Counted from the stretch's first letter, positions 1 to 10,161 are shown. The stretch: DNA of 22,595 nt from Gymnopus androsaceus JB14 (GCA_009733575.1 ML770051.1:1-22595); one strand, 5' to 3'. Numbers and translations are program-made. The notes: a model not told the origin generated them from the sequence alone.

Positions 1-255
1 CTGAGGCCTGAGGGTCCGTTATCGGTTGGCGTCAGCGATGACAAACCCGACTATGAAAAAATATCCTATGGCTAGTCGATGCCCATCAACGTTCAAAGGA
101 GGTCTTGCTGGCCTACATAACTGCTAGTGTGGTGTTTACTAATGCTACTGGCGACTCGAATGCACTGGCAGCACATTGAATGTCCGCCCAATGGTCTTTT
201 TTCTGGCTCAAATGTGGCCCGGCTATAGAAATAGCCCTCGTGTAATTATTGTCCC

Positions 256-292
256 GGTATTGGTGTATTGGTGTATTGGTGTTTTGGTATTC
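256..292. repeat. Short tandem repeat, unit ggtgtatt
   Basis: The octamer ggtgtatt occurs twice in direct tandem, followed by ggtgtttt and flanked by ggtatt on both sides. It is a small microsatellite-like array with no gene attached. Confidence 0.7.
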
Positions 293-2803
293 GCTCTGTC
301 TACCAGGTACCCACTGCCCAGACATTAACTTTGATCAGACTCGAACTCCTGCAGTCAATTACTACTATCGGACCTCGGTGCTAGTTAGAGTATACCCGAA
401 AGCCTTCTTTTCCTTTCAATTTTTATCAGCTTCTAACTTTCAAAAAAAAAAATTTCATTAGGTTTCTTGTTGCCTTCTTCCGGGCCCACTAAGTGTATCA
501 AAAACTTTCCCTTTATGTCTCTTTCATTGCCCCTGATAGCGACTCACATACCCTTCATTCGCTCGGCGCTTGTCACGATTTCAACGCCACCTACGACCTA
601 GTACGCATCCAAGTCCTTTCATGATAGCCATAAAACTTCAGTGCTGTCTCTTTCAGAAGGCCCGAGTCTGTGGCGTGAATGGCAATCTCGTTGCGCCATG
701 ACATATCCCGCGCGTGTCGCGTCCGAACACTTTTGAAAGGGAACTAATGGTCCTAAGGAAAGTTGATTGATAGATGTTGTTTGAGGCGTCAAACTTCAAC
801 ACTTCATCGTAGCGCTGCTTAGGTGCTTCTCGAAACCTGTGCTCTCTTGCTTGGTTCTTTGTTCCTACGCCTTCCTACGCTGCCCAAAATTCATCCCTTC
901 GACTCCGAAAGTACAGGTGAGGCAAGCGCGTTTATGTTTCCCAATTCCTCTGCTAATTCGGGCTGACATCTAATAGTTAGGTGGCGGGGTGTTCACTGTT
1001 CCGAGGTACATTTGCGTTCATTACCTCGCCTTTCCTTGTACCCCTTCATTGTATTCATTGTGCCCGCGTTTAGCATTCGTGCGGCCGCGTTGCGTATACA
1101 TAACATTCTTCCTCTCTCTCTTTATCTTTTTTCCGTCCCTTTCCTTTTTAGGCTTTTACGACCCGACCTCTTATGTACCTCGGCGTTGCTTCCTCCGTTC
1201 TTCTATCCCCTGACAAGAGGAGGAGAAGGATGTATATCTGATTCTGCAGTGCCTATGATGTGTGCGAGGTGGAAGTCCAGTTAGTAGTGTAAGTGGAAAT
1301 GGGATCTTAGGCTCCATAAATGAATTACGAATACATGTTGAATTAAAAACGGAATGGGGCAGGAGGCTTAGTACACCGGGACGCCCTCCAAAATTAGGAC
1401 ACAGTGCAGTTTGGCGGTGTCTTGGCGTATTGTATACTCAGTACTCGGTACTTCGGAGACTCTCCCTGCCTCGTCCAAGTCTCATTCAACGTCCCTGCAT
1501 CTAATGATCCTTCAAGTCTGTGATGAGTGTCGAAAGCTGACAAGCCTGCTTCAACGTCCTTGGCTCCCCGAGTCGTCGACAGTTGCTTTGCTTGCTTTGC
1601 ACTAATCTCCCTTACATTACACCGGCTCTAGAGGATTTCTGATGCTGAGCTGTAAATTACAGCTACATTCTCTCTGTGTCTTTCTCCCTTGCTTCGCGGC
1701 TCTGGGTTTGAAGTTTGGACATATCTGTTTACTGTATAATAGGCGCACAAGCATGTTCACCAACGTTCACCGAGACGCGCTCACGAAGTTCAGAGAAAGC
1801 TTGTCAGCTCCATATACATTAGTTTACAATACGAAACAAAAGCAAAACCCGCTGAACTCTTCAGGCTTTGATATTACTACGTTAGGGGTTAAATATTTGA
1901 TGTCATAGAAGAACATTATTATCTGGTCTCGACTCTCATCCTTGCTGAGCGATGCTAACCTAAGTACCAGACTTGAAGTAGGAACCCAGACCTTGAATCA
2001 TTGTACAGGACGATCCGACCTAACCGATACTTACATCTTTTGTAGTCGTTCCTGGATTAAAAAGATAGGTGCCTGGAATAGGTATTGTTAAATTCATGGA
2101 AGCTCCTCCATTTAAACGTAGAGTATGCTTCCGAGAGCTCGCAGCCAACAAACTGTAAATTGCCCATAAATTGCCCCATTACTCTTCGACAGATATATAT
2201 AATACTTTCAGTGACTAAGAGAGCCTACGGGGAGGTCCAGGACTCGCCGAGGAAGGAGGGGCCAAGCTCCAAGGAAAGAGTAGTGTACTCCTATCAGAGA
2301 TGAATGTTGATTCGATTCTTGAATTTGCATAATTTTTTTAGTATCATTCTACGACGCTGCTACAAGGCAATCTAATGCAATGGAGTATCAGAAGCACTCT
2401 GGAAATACACAACGAGTTTGTAATGCGCTACCTTCATAGAAAAACAGACTGAGTCAGTTTCTTCATAACTCAAGGCGGTCCGATCTCCTTATCCGAGAAC
2501 TGTCAATATTGATATTCAATAAGTAAAGCTTCTTCAACTTGGCATGATTCTGTCATCAAGCACCGTGACCTTTCTACTCACGGGTCAACGTCGGTTATGA
2601 TTTCGATTTTTGCAGAGGCGGAGCATCTGAAATTTAGGTTAACAACAGAGTTCAGCGACTGGAAGAGCGTCTCGAGCCTATCGCGCCTCATTCTAGTGCG
2701 CATTTTCAGTTGTAAACGCCGTAGTCCTCAATATTTTGTCCCTAAAATGGAAACTTCTTCTGGGCATGGTCGAAATTGGGCTAGCACATTTGGTTTGTGC
2801 TTT

Positions 2804-2826
2804 CACGGGGATGAAATCTCCCCGTG
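2804..2826. repeat. Small perfect hairpin
   Basis: Arms cacgggga and tccccgtg are exact inverted complements separated by 7 nt. No T-run follows and no coding context explains it, so it may be chance. Confidence 0.5.
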
Positions 2827-3134
2827 CAGGGGAAGTAACCTGTCATGCAGACTTCCGTCCGCGGCGTGAGTCTGAGAACCCCTTAAAGCCTTGGTAAGGG
2901 CAAAGCGGTAAACTGTCGAGCTCCTAACGTGTTAGTCTGGCTGTGTCAAAAATTGGCAGTGGCTTTTTCATTGTTTCTGCGGTCACTGTTCCTTCGAACT
3001 GACATGAAAGAGTTCATTGGCCATTCCTTCTGTATCCGCGTGAGGTAAAATGTTGCTTGGCAGGGACCCTTCCATTTGGCTTCAATAATTGGTATTACAC
3101 CTCACTCCTAACAGTATCAGTACTGCGAAGGGAG

Positions 3135-3142
3135 TATAAATA
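3135..3142 (+). promoter_or_regulatory. TATA box of the secreted-protein gene
   Basis: The octamer tataaata lies about 90 bp upstream of the ATG at 3226. The distance and motif fit a fungal core promoter with a short 5' leader; the transcription start is inferred, not seen. Confidence 0.6.
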
Positions 3143-3225
3143 CTGGCCCTCGCTACTCCAGATTCCACATCCAACGCCCAACCTACTTAGCAGCCATTTG
3201 CATATACTCAGCAAAAACAGCCAAG

Positions 3226-3656
3226 ATGAAATTGTATGTGGGATACGTGGTTATTTTACTTCTTGGACTTACTTTCATTTTAGTACTGGTACATTTGTAT
3301 CCATAGTCTCCATGCTCGTCATGGCAGGAAACGTCCAAGCTAAATCCGAAGGCGTTGCATACAGCAACAATGGCTGCACGGGGGCCAACTCCGGCACGCT
3401 TAACTTTGGCAATGCATTCTGTACTCCAATTGGCAGCGGTTGGGATAGTATCGAGTTCTTCACCGGTATGGGCTCCCTTTTGAGCTACAATGAGTATTTT
3501 GTTGATAAGACTCCAGATAGTGCCACGGAATGCTTCAACGTGTTCAGCAGCTCTGACTGTTCGACTGGATTCATCGAGGTTTTTGAGACCCCGGGAAGTG
3601 GTTGTTTTGGGGGCCTTGCGGGAAAAGTCAATTCTATTCAGAAGAAGAACTGTTAA
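3226..3656 (+). CDS. Small secreted cysteine-rich protein, two exons
   Basis: Function unknown. Exon 1 is the 8 nt 3226-3233 and exon 2 runs 3284-3656, giving 126 residues and ending at TAA. The 50-nt intron has a GTATGT donor and a TTTTAG acceptor. Splicing is what gives the protein a good start: it begins MKFTGTFVSIVSMLVMAG, a basic residue followed by a hydrophobic core and a likely cleavage after AQ-type small residues (N-V-Q-A) near residue 22. The mature part of about 104 residues has six cysteines, rich in Gly, Ser and Asn, and ends in Cys, which suggests three disulfides in a secreted protein. A TATA box lies 90 bp upstream. I do not recognise a named fold. Small secreted cysteine-rich proteins of this type in plant-associated fungi are often called candidate effectors, but nothing here proves that role. 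An unspliced start at 3057 is possible but would bury the signal peptide. Confidence 0.75.
3234..3283 (+). other. Spliceosomal intron in the secreted-protein gene
   Basis: Starts GTATGT and ends TTTTAG, with the branch-like cttact about 15 nt before the acceptor. Length 50 nt, near that of the other two credible introns in the window. Removing it joins ATGAAATT to the open frame of exon 2 in phase. Confidence 0.7.
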
Positions 3657-4015
3657 GAATGAAGTGGGATGGATTTCAAAAATTGGATTCATTCTTATCT
3701 GTATATTATGGAAAGGGAGCTGGAAATAGAAGCAGAAAATCAACCAGTAACGTCACGCTTCGCGAGACAATCCCTGACTCCTTTACGGAAATAGCGTAAC
3801 GCCAGAAACTCACAACAACTAACAGAGACACTGGTAAATATTAAGAGCTCCGGTAAGATTCTAAAACAACACCAAAGTTCCGGCAACCATATAAATAAAG
3901 TCGTTAAATAACAACATCTACCGAACATTCTAACCAAGCATTAAAAGAATACCGGAACGAAATAAGCAATCATAGAACGGCAAGGGATCTGCTAAAAGTT
4001 GTCAAACCAGCACAA
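3657..4015. other. Intergenic spacer between convergent genes
   Basis: About 360 bp between the stop of the secreted-protein gene (+) and the stop of the broken minus-strand gene. CpG is frequent and no open frame stands out. It presumably holds both 3' ends; I see no clear polyadenylation or terminator motif. Confidence 0.5.
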
Positions 4016-4930
4016 TCAGAGGAATGACAACAAGTATGACCTAGCTGTAAGGACAGTATGTTGAACCTGCTCTGGTGCACCCAAAGGTCCCAAACCATTG
4101 CATAGAGGCCAAGTTGAAAAAAAGGCGTCTGGCCACCCACAAACAACATCAAACCAAGGCGTCGTACGAACGGATGCGAACCAACCATTGCGGGTCTTCC
4201 CGAAAGCAATGAAACCAACAGTGCAATGATCATCTACTATGACAGCGATATTCGCAACGCAAACAGAACGCGAACCATCGTGGAATAAATCACGAAGCAA
4301 GCTTGACAAGAAGTAGGCAATGTTTTCGCTGGTAGCAGTGTCAGCACAAAATATTTTGAATGAGACAATGATATCCATTTGGCAGGGGATGCCCGGATAT
4401 GACCACCAAGAATTTGCCTGCTCAATGACACACAGAGAATCTGTGTCAAACTGAACCTCAGGGTGCACAAAGGAAACAGCCTTTGACCCTTCCTGTGCTC
4501 AATTCAGCAAGCAGAACGCCAACAATATGCTTGTTACTCACCAGAACAGCACACAGCTTCAATATCACCCAAGCATAATCCCCGCATTTATGTGCCGGAG
4601 AGCTCAGGTAGTCAAGAAAGGATGCATTCCACTGAGCAAGGTCGCGTTTATCAACTAACCAATAGCGGAGTCATCTTCCATGATTCCAAAAGCTTGCAAG
4701 CACTTAGGGCAAACCCTGCAAGGGAGGATAAGAAATACCATCGTAAGGGAAACATTGTTGGTTTGCAGCCAAGGTCCTTATACCATAGCAATATACTTCC
4801 TTGAACATCGACCATTGTTGATATTGTACAAGCTGACTGCGAGGGACTGAAGGTGGGTGTTCAATGGATTGGGTTGAGTTTGCAATAACCATTGTGGTTT
4901 GCACAATGCTGTTTTCAAAAAAGATATTGT

Positions 4931-5976
4931 TGTGAGACCCGGTGCACGAAACGGATCTCGAACCAACATATCCCGAATGTCTCGCACCTAGATGTAGGTG
5001 GAGACCAAATGCGACCACCCGGGTAACCATGCCGTAAGGTGGGTCTGGACAGTAGTATGAGTGTTGTATGGAACAGTACAAGCCTCAGAGGTGCAAGGAA
5101 CAGTGTACAGGCCACCCACTGACGTAATCAGGAGGAAGCGGGTGGTATTGTGGTCCAATGACCAGAAATGAGTGGGAGTGGATGGAATATGGGTGAAGGA
5201 GTGGTCCAAAAGGGTGTAATAAGTCCAAATATGGATAATGCGGATGGAATACAGCAAATGCGGACGGAAATAGCGTGGGAGCGGACAGAATAGTGCAAAA
5301 GCGGACGGAAATAGCGTGGGAGTGGATGGAATAGGGTGAAAGCGGCTGGGAATAGTGTGAGAGCGGACGGAATAGCGTGAGAACAGATGGAAATAGCGTG
5401 GGAGCGGACGGAATTGAGCGAAAGCGGATGGTTCCAGAGGTTCTAGATGTAGCAAAACCCAAATAGGAAGCTCCCAAGGAGCTTTGGTTGTAAAGTTGTA
5501 AACAGAGATAGAAGACAGTGAGCTCTGGATGTAGATTTGGTATCTACAGACAGAGCCTCACAGTTGATGCAGATGACAGTGAGCCTTCAAACGGAGCTTG
5601 GAAGGCACAACTGATTAGAACAGATAGAAATAGAGAGACAGAGACAGAGACAGAAGCAAAACAGGATCGATTTGGTAACAATGGTAATAACAGACTAGGG
5701 TACATGGACTCGGGGTGTCTACTTATATACTGTAGGGTGGCTGTGTAAGTCGTCGGGAGGGCCTGATGGATGATTATCAAGTGTGGGAGGCACCCAGGAG
5801 GCAGGATAACTGGTAATCACATGTAGAAAGTGCCCGGCAGGCAGGATAAATGGTAAATAAGCATGGAAAGCACCCGCAATGTAGGTAATGAGTGCAGGAA
5901 GTATCCGCAGATGGTCAGGAAGCGTGGGAAACATCAGCGGGTGGATAGCGGGTGAGAAATGAGCCAAGGCCTGACA
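4931..5976 (+). mobile_element. Solo LTR, family B copy 1 (1046 bp)
   Basis: Begins TGTGAGACCCGG and ends GGCCTGACA, so it has the TG...CA ends of an LTR. It is flanked by the exact 5-bp duplication attgt (4926-4930 and 5977-5981). The same ends recur at 14981 and 17699 around a second copy with its own duplication, which fixes the boundaries. No internal coding region is present, as expected after recombination between two LTRs. A tatata motif at 5724-5729 may be its promoter, which would make the plus strand its sense strand. It contains a minisatellite (5239-5430) and a gacaga microsatellite near 5636-5656. It interrupts the minus-strand gene after codon 10. Confidence 0.85.
5239..5430. 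repeat. Degenerate minisatellite inside LTR B copy 1
   Basis: About nine imperfect units of roughly 20-25 bp, each built around gcggacggaa plus a linker such as tagcgtggga. The equivalent stretch of copy 2 (about 17058-17127) has only about three to four units, so the array has expanded or contracted by about 120 bp between copies. Confidence 0.75.
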
Positions 5977-6006
5977 ATTGTATATAGTTTCTTGTTCGAC
6001 CGACAT

Positions 6007-6250
6007 TACTATTAGACGCTATCGCAATGATAATATTAGAGGGGAAGATGGGAAGAACAGCAAATTGACCTATGCCAGTAAAGGGCGTGGTAAAATTGGG
6101 TAAAGATCTGGCAAGAAAGTCATGTTTTTTTTGGTCGATTGTTGGGTACAAGGCCCTCCCTCTCACTCCATTCGAGAGTTGGGGAATACACATATCTACT
6201 AGTTTTTGAAAATCTGAAGTTGTTATATATATTTTACATAGGCCCTGCAA
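6007..6250. other. Upstream region of the broken minus-strand gene
   Basis: Lies 5' of the ATG at 6006 on the minus strand and should hold its promoter. An alternative minus-strand frame is open here but runs into stops across the restored junction, so it is not preferred. No clear TATA box is seen. Confidence 0.35.
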
Positions 6251-6276
6251 ATTTAACTTGGAATTTGAAACTCCAC

Positions 6277-6352
6277 TAACTTGTGCTAACTTTTGGATTG
6301 AAAGTTAACTTGGCTAACTTGTTCTAACTTGTTTTAACTTATCTAACTTGAC
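6277..6352. repeat. Degenerate array of ctaacttg words
   Basis: Roughly seven copies of a variable 9-11 bp word (ctaacttgt, taacttgg, ctaacttga) follow the left inverted repeat. Subterminal arrays like this are typical of transposase-binding ends in DNA transposons; the role here is inferred. Confidence 0.6.
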
Positions 6353-6612
6353 CATTATAAAAGCATTTCTAAGGCTCTCTGGCGCTCAGATAAGTGTGTA
6401 AGTCTCACTGGCATCACTACACAAACATGGTAATTGCACAACATCAGCAAAACCTGGGTGTTCTGTACAGAGCTGTATGTTGGAATATCAAAGGTAAATA
6501 TATCTTATCAAACTATACATGGAACACTTTCTTGAAGTCTTCACTTGTTTGTATCACCATCCCATGCTCTCCACTGTTATTGTCTTGCAGACTCCACTCA
6601 GTCTCTTGCCAT

Positions 6613-6776
6613 TAAAGATGGGCACAACTCCAGGTCCCGGTAAACCGGGACCTGTGATGCCGGTAACTGGAGGGTGAAACTAGCAACCTGCGACCGGGTC
6701 CTAACCTGTGGGAAACCGGTTAACCGGTACCAGGACTTGCCACAGGTAAACCGGCCGGTACCTCTGTAACCTGCTC
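6613..6776. repeat. Orphan hAT-like end with ccggt palindromes
   Basis: The words aaagatgggcacaac near 6613 resemble the terminus tagagatgggcacaaa at 8246. They are followed by dense palindromes: arms caggtcccgg/ccgggacctg (6631-6654, 4-nt loop) and further ccggttaaccggtacc words up to about 6765. Subterminal palindromes are common in fungal hAT-like mini-elements. No matching right end was found. Confidence 0.35.
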
Positions 6777-7553
6777 ATACTAGTATGAATACTGATAAAA
6801 CTAATATTGGTGCTAGTATTAGTACCTGTACTGGTACTATTAAAAAGTATTAATGCTTGTATTAGAATCTAGTACCAATTTCAGCAATAAGTCCTAATAC
6901 CATTGAGAATTCAATCAGTATTAGTACAGTATTGTTAGTAATACTAAAAACATTCAAGCAATTGCTTTTGACATAGAGATAACATCTGTGAGTTACTGTA
7001 TGTATCCCCACTGCTACTACAGCTGCAACAATGAATTCTGATTCCCCCATTATTACTTATTTGCTAGTAGCAATTAAGTTACTGGTAACAAATATTAGCA
7101 CTAAAATCTAATACTACTTAGTGCAAGGATACTGCTATTAGAATTTAATATTGGCACCAAATGGGACTAATACTAGTGTAGGTACTAAATACTAATATAT
7201 TGTATCAATATATTGATTCAATACCAAATATATTATTCTTTTGAATTGTTTCCCTGGCTTGCAAGAGCAAAATACTAGTGAAATCATAAAATCATTTTAT
7301 TGGTGATTCTAAACACTACTGATACTACAACATAAATACTTGACTCATCCACCAGGTCCACAAGTGGTGTAAAATTGTATACAAGGCTAATTAACTTTGA
7401 CTCCTACCATGTCATTGAATGACACTAAAAGATGTCATCAGATATATAATTAGAGCCTCCGAGTCAAAAATTGCAGAGAGCAGAACTTACCGTCCGAGTC
7501 AAGTTGAGCTTAGTGGGGGGAGGAAAAGACATCAAACTCATCAAAACCATTGA
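6777..7553. other. AT-rich, CpG-poor stretch without a gene
   Basis: Words such as tagtattagta, taatattggt and tactagtgta recur in degenerate form between about 6780 and 7210 on both strands. The rest, to 7553, shows no structure beyond scattered gactc/gagtc words near 7400-7505. CpG is almost absent, as in old decayed repeats. No open frame above about 62 codons is present. Confidence 0.5.
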
Positions 7554-7673
7554 ATGAATAGCATTCCAGGTCCCCGTTGCCATATCCATCAGCTGGAAAT
7601 GACAGGTGTCAGAATGCTTGAGCAATGGTCAACCTACAGCATCTTACAGGACCTCATAGGACCTCATAGCATT

Positions 7674-7697
7674 CCACAGCACTGTACAGTGCTGTGG
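7674..7697. repeat. Perfect 24-bp palindrome centred on ctgtacag
   Basis: Arms ccacagcactgt and acagtgctgtgg are exact complements with no loop. The centre is the word found in the palindromic element at 21011-21119. It lies 43 bp inside the right end of the 6442-7758 unit. Confidence 0.75.
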
Positions 7698-7758
7698 CTG
7701 CTATGGATTGCTATAAGCTGCTATAGTTGCTGTAGCATTCACCCAGGTTCTGCTGATG

Positions 7759-8102
7759 AAGGATGATCACCACTGTTGTCATTGTATGCATGGAATATAT
7801 GCATGTAATAAGTGCATACAGAGGTATTTACATGTAACATGTTCTATCTAGGTCTGGATGTCTGTGTAGGCATGCCATAGTAAACAAAGCACTCTACTGA
7901 GGAAGTAACCATGTTCACTGTACTTCAATGCTTATAAATATTGCACAATTATATTGGGCACCTATACTGCTCATTGAAACAGTATAGAATATCTGTAGAA
8001 GACTTTATAAAGTCATTCTAGGGTGTAAAACTGCATATATGTAGTGGAAATGATAAATTTATCATTGTTTGAATTTTATTTTTTTAGTGGCAGACTTCGG
8101 CC
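7759..8102. other. AT-rich spacer, nothing recognised
   Basis: CpG-poor sequence between the right end of the 6442-7758 unit and the right inverted repeat at 8103. It holds short palindromes such as gcatgtaata/tgcatgg words but no open frame or named element. Confidence 0.4.
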
Positions 8103-8155
8103 AAGTTAGTGCAAGTTAGTGGAATTTGAAATTTTTGATGGACCAAGCTAATGAC

Positions 8156-8245
8156 AAGTTCGTGTATATCTCACATGTTTGAAGCAATATAACATGTCTG
8201 ATGTAGTGCATAACAGTTTGCACTCATTCCGGGTCCTATACACAT
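8156..8245 (+). pseudogene. Possible 5' fragment of the Tc1-type transposase
   Basis: One forward frame translates as VYLTCLKQYNMSDVVHNSLH, then SFRVLYT up to the hAT-like element. It could be part of the N-terminal helix-turn-helix region of the transposase whose catalytic part follows the element at 10585. The two pieces lie in the right order and orientation. The match is weak and the 8-bp duplication expected of a hAT insertion is not recognisable. Confidence 0.25.
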
Positions 8246-8441
8246 TAGAGATGGGCACAAATAGCAAATATTGGTGAATATTTGTACAATTTTTATATTT
8301 GTGACTCATGAATAGAGTAACATTTTTCACGAATATATTCGTGGCACGAGTACTTACTCGAGTGCCAATAACAAAATCAAATCAAGAATATTTTAGGTAC
8401 TTTATTCACGAATATTCATGACTAAAATTGTTTGAAACAAT

Positions 8442-8532
8442 GCGCGCAGCAAGGGATTGAACTCTCATGCACTGTTACCATTTCAGAATGAAATTTCATA
8501 ATCACACCATGTACCGATAACCACTGCACCAA
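8442..8532 (-). other. tRNA-like segment with pol III A-box and B-box words
   Basis: On the minus strand, tggtgcagtggttatcggta resembles a tRNA A-box and D-arm, and agttcaatccc resembles a B-box and T-loop. The boxes lie about 50 nt apart. A full cloverleaf is not convincing: the T-stem has mismatches and no anticodon arm is clear. It may be a decayed tRNA gene or the head of a SINE. Confidence 0.3.
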
Positions 8533-8573
8533 GTAATAATAGTTATGAGGGTATTGACATGGGATAAGTATGA

Positions 8574-8592
8574 GGCTCAGTGTAACTGAGCC
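8574..8592. repeat. Small perfect hairpin inside the hAT-like element
   Basis: Arms ggctcagt and actgagcc are exact complements around the loop gta. Role unknown. Confidence 0.5.
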
Positions 8593-9160
8593 GTTAAGAT
8601 AACCGACACGTCACGACTCACAAAAACTTATTTCAGCACAAAACATGGACCACACTGAGGCAACCGTAAGCCATCGTGCTTATTTTCTTGAAATTGTGCT
8701 CACCTTTATATTAGACTTCTATCCATCTTGTTAGTAGTGAAAATGCGGAGTCCACCACAGTGACCAGGATGCTCGAAGGTACCGGAATTGCATGCAGGAT
8801 GCACGGTCAGTTGGCAAGAACCTATTGCAGGTCAGTATCTTTAACTTCTGTGTAAATTCAGAGGCTTACCTTACTCCCATAGGAAACGCTGTCTTGCTCA
8901 CATAATTTCCAACTTCGTTAACAACCTTCTTAAACAATGAATGACCTAACGGTCAGTCCAAAATCATTATAAAAAGTCCGTTTCGATTGTAACATAGTAT
9001 GTGTGACAGCAAAAATTGATAGCAAAGCAATACGACAACAAAGAGAACAACTGGGCTGAGCAATCCAACTAGTAGCATGTTGCAAGCAGCCACACCATCC
9101 AGATGCCCTTTTCGACAACAAGAATATGTCTATATACAAGTGAAAAATATGTCCAGGAGT

Positions 9161-10161
9161 TCAACGTCGATGGGGAAGGACTGGTGCACGTTTGAAAAAG
9201 TCTGCGAATGAACAAATATAATGAAATGCAATATGATACTCAGCCTCATCAATCTCATCGAGCGGGAGAACAGTTGGTCCCTCAAGGCGGTCAGCAAGCG
9301 GTAGAGATGTTATAGCCATGGAGGCACTCCAACTCCAGCCTTTCATGACACAATGAAGTCCATACAGACTGCGCTGACAGAGAGAATCATTACTCAATCC
9401 AAACCCAAGATCCCCACCATCCAGCATACCCGGAATAGCACCCATGACTTTCAGGTTACGTTCCTCGCGCGAAGAAGCATCCAACTCGTTAGCAAGTTCC
9501 TTGTCCTCATGCTCATCTGGCTTGACCTCATAGAGATATTGGTCTGCCATTAGAAGCTCTTGAGTGAAAGAGACCCGGAAGATTTCATAGAAAACATCAT
9601 GCGCTACATTGTCAGGAATCCTACCAGGCATTTTTTGGCCATTCCATGTCGCAACCACAGATCCGATGTTTGAAAGATCAATATTCTGTTGTAAACAATC
9701 AGTAAGTAGCTTGGTTGAGAGACTAGACCACTTACGAAGCCGCTAGTCTGGTCTTCATTAACCTTGCGCAGTTCCTTTGCCATTACATGTCAGTTACGCA
9801 CTGCCCTCGAATCATTGCGTGTACCACCATGAATGGTCAAACCAAGTAATGCTCGCCATTGATTTGTTCCCTGTACTGAACCAATGGCCCCATGCTTGGT
9901 GATTTGATGCATGAGGGCCGCCCGAAGCTTGAGATACATCCACAGGTATTCCTGCATTGTATCATCCTTCTGCGTGACAAACAGAGCGGGTTCAGGTAAT
10001 ACATAGCCACGCAGAACACCTGGACGTGCAGGTTGCGCATGATTGAAATCATGGCCGACAAGTGTGCTTGCCTCAGCCCAAGCACGAATTGCGTGAGGGA
10101 GTAGCGGTGACACAGGATCCTTAGATCCGAGTGGGTAATGTAGTCCCTCGGGAAGCTTGTG
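9161..10161 (-). pseudogene. Spliced gene fragment of unknown function inside the hAT-like element
   Basis: Read on the minus strand. Exon A is open from about 10161 (LPEGLHYPLGSKDP, then LLPHAIRAWAEASTLVGHDF) to 9736. One in-frame TGA at 9792-9790 sits between VRN and HVMAKEL and could be a decayed CGA. An intron at 9735-9686 (50 nt, GTAAGT donor, ctgat branch, ACAG acceptor) joins it in phase to exon B, 9685-9161, which contains VATWNGQKMPGRIPDN and FHYICSFADFF and ends at TGA. The combined fragment is about 330 residues with no true start. It is not a transposase I know. An intact intron and one stop suggest a gene captured from the genome and then decayed. Serine-rich coding potential around 10180-10260 may be an upstream exon, not proven. 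Confidence 0.5.

Larger units (their letters stand above)
1..3056. other. Long region with no recognisable gene
   Basis: No open frame here exceeds about 90 codons on either strand, and none of the translations resembles a family I recognise. Base composition is balanced and CpG dinucleotides are common, unlike the transposon-rich DNA to the right. Visible structure is limited to a pyrimidine-rich tract around 1110-1150, an A-run near 441-451, a short tandem repeat and a small hairpin, both listed separately. A multi-exon gene with short exons or a non-coding transcript cannot be excluded by eye. Confidence 0.5.
4016..6006 (-). pseudogene. Multi-exon gene of unknown function, split by a solo LTR
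   Basis: Read on the minus strand. A start ATG at 6006 opens MSVEQETIYN, then comes the solo LTR (4931-5976). Removing it and one copy of the duplication attgt restores the frame exactly at 4925 (IFFENSIVQTTM). Proposed exons: 6006-5977 with 4925-4784; 4715-4660; 4631-4542; 4492-4016. Introns: 4783-4716 (68 nt, GTATAAG to TTGCAG), 4659-4632 (28 nt, doubtful) and 4541-4493 (49 nt, GTGAGT to CACAG, with a ctgaat branch-like site). The total would be about 264 residues. The longest exon encodes stretches such as WWSYPGIPCQMDIIVSF and VIVDDHCTVGFIAFG; I recognise no domain. An alternative to the 28-nt intron is one 130-nt intron (4783-4654), which also stays in frame. The restored frame across the insertion is the strongest evidence that this was a gene; the exact model is inference. 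Confidence 0.5.
6442..7758. mobile_element. Unit with inverted ends catcagcaaaacctgggtg (1317 bp)
   Basis: The 19-bp left end at 6442-6460 matches the reverse complement of 7740-7758 at 18 of 19 positions. The same terminal word catcagcaaaacctg begins the palindromic element at 21011 and the hairpin region at 22089, so it marks a repeat family. Between the ends there is no long open frame: an orphan hAT-like end, AT-rich repeats and a perfect palindrome are present. No clear target duplication is seen, so mobility is inferred from structure. Confidence 0.45.
6251..8150. mobile_element. Possible inverted-repeat DNA transposon (about 1.9 kb)
   Basis: Bases 6262-6292 and the reverse complement of 8103-8133 match at about 27 of 31 positions, sharing tccactaacttg. 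The short words aacttgg (6254-6260) and ccaagct (8143-8149) extend the pairing outward. This looks like the two ends of an old DNA transposon without a recognisable transposase, itself carrying other insertions. Outer ends are not fixed: TAA occurs next to both outer words, which would suit a 3-bp duplication, but this is weak. Confidence 0.35.

Noticed and set aside
1847..1858. Twelve bases, acccgctgaact, identical to a word near the start of fungal large-subunit rRNA
   Set aside because: Flanking sequence does not resemble rRNA; a 12-base match is plausible by chance.
1642..1908. An 88-codon open frame on the plus strand
   Set aside because: No recognisable motif, signal peptide or coding bias; similar to other chance frames in the same region.
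3183..3743. A 186-codon minus-strand frame opposite the secreted-protein gene
   Set aside because: It is the mirror of a better supported plus-strand gene with TATA box, intron and signal peptide.
4988..5477. Long minus-strand frames rich in Pro, Ser and Tyr repeats
   Set aside because: They lie wholly inside LTR B and come from its minisatellite; the other LTR copy carries shortened versions, so they are not genes.
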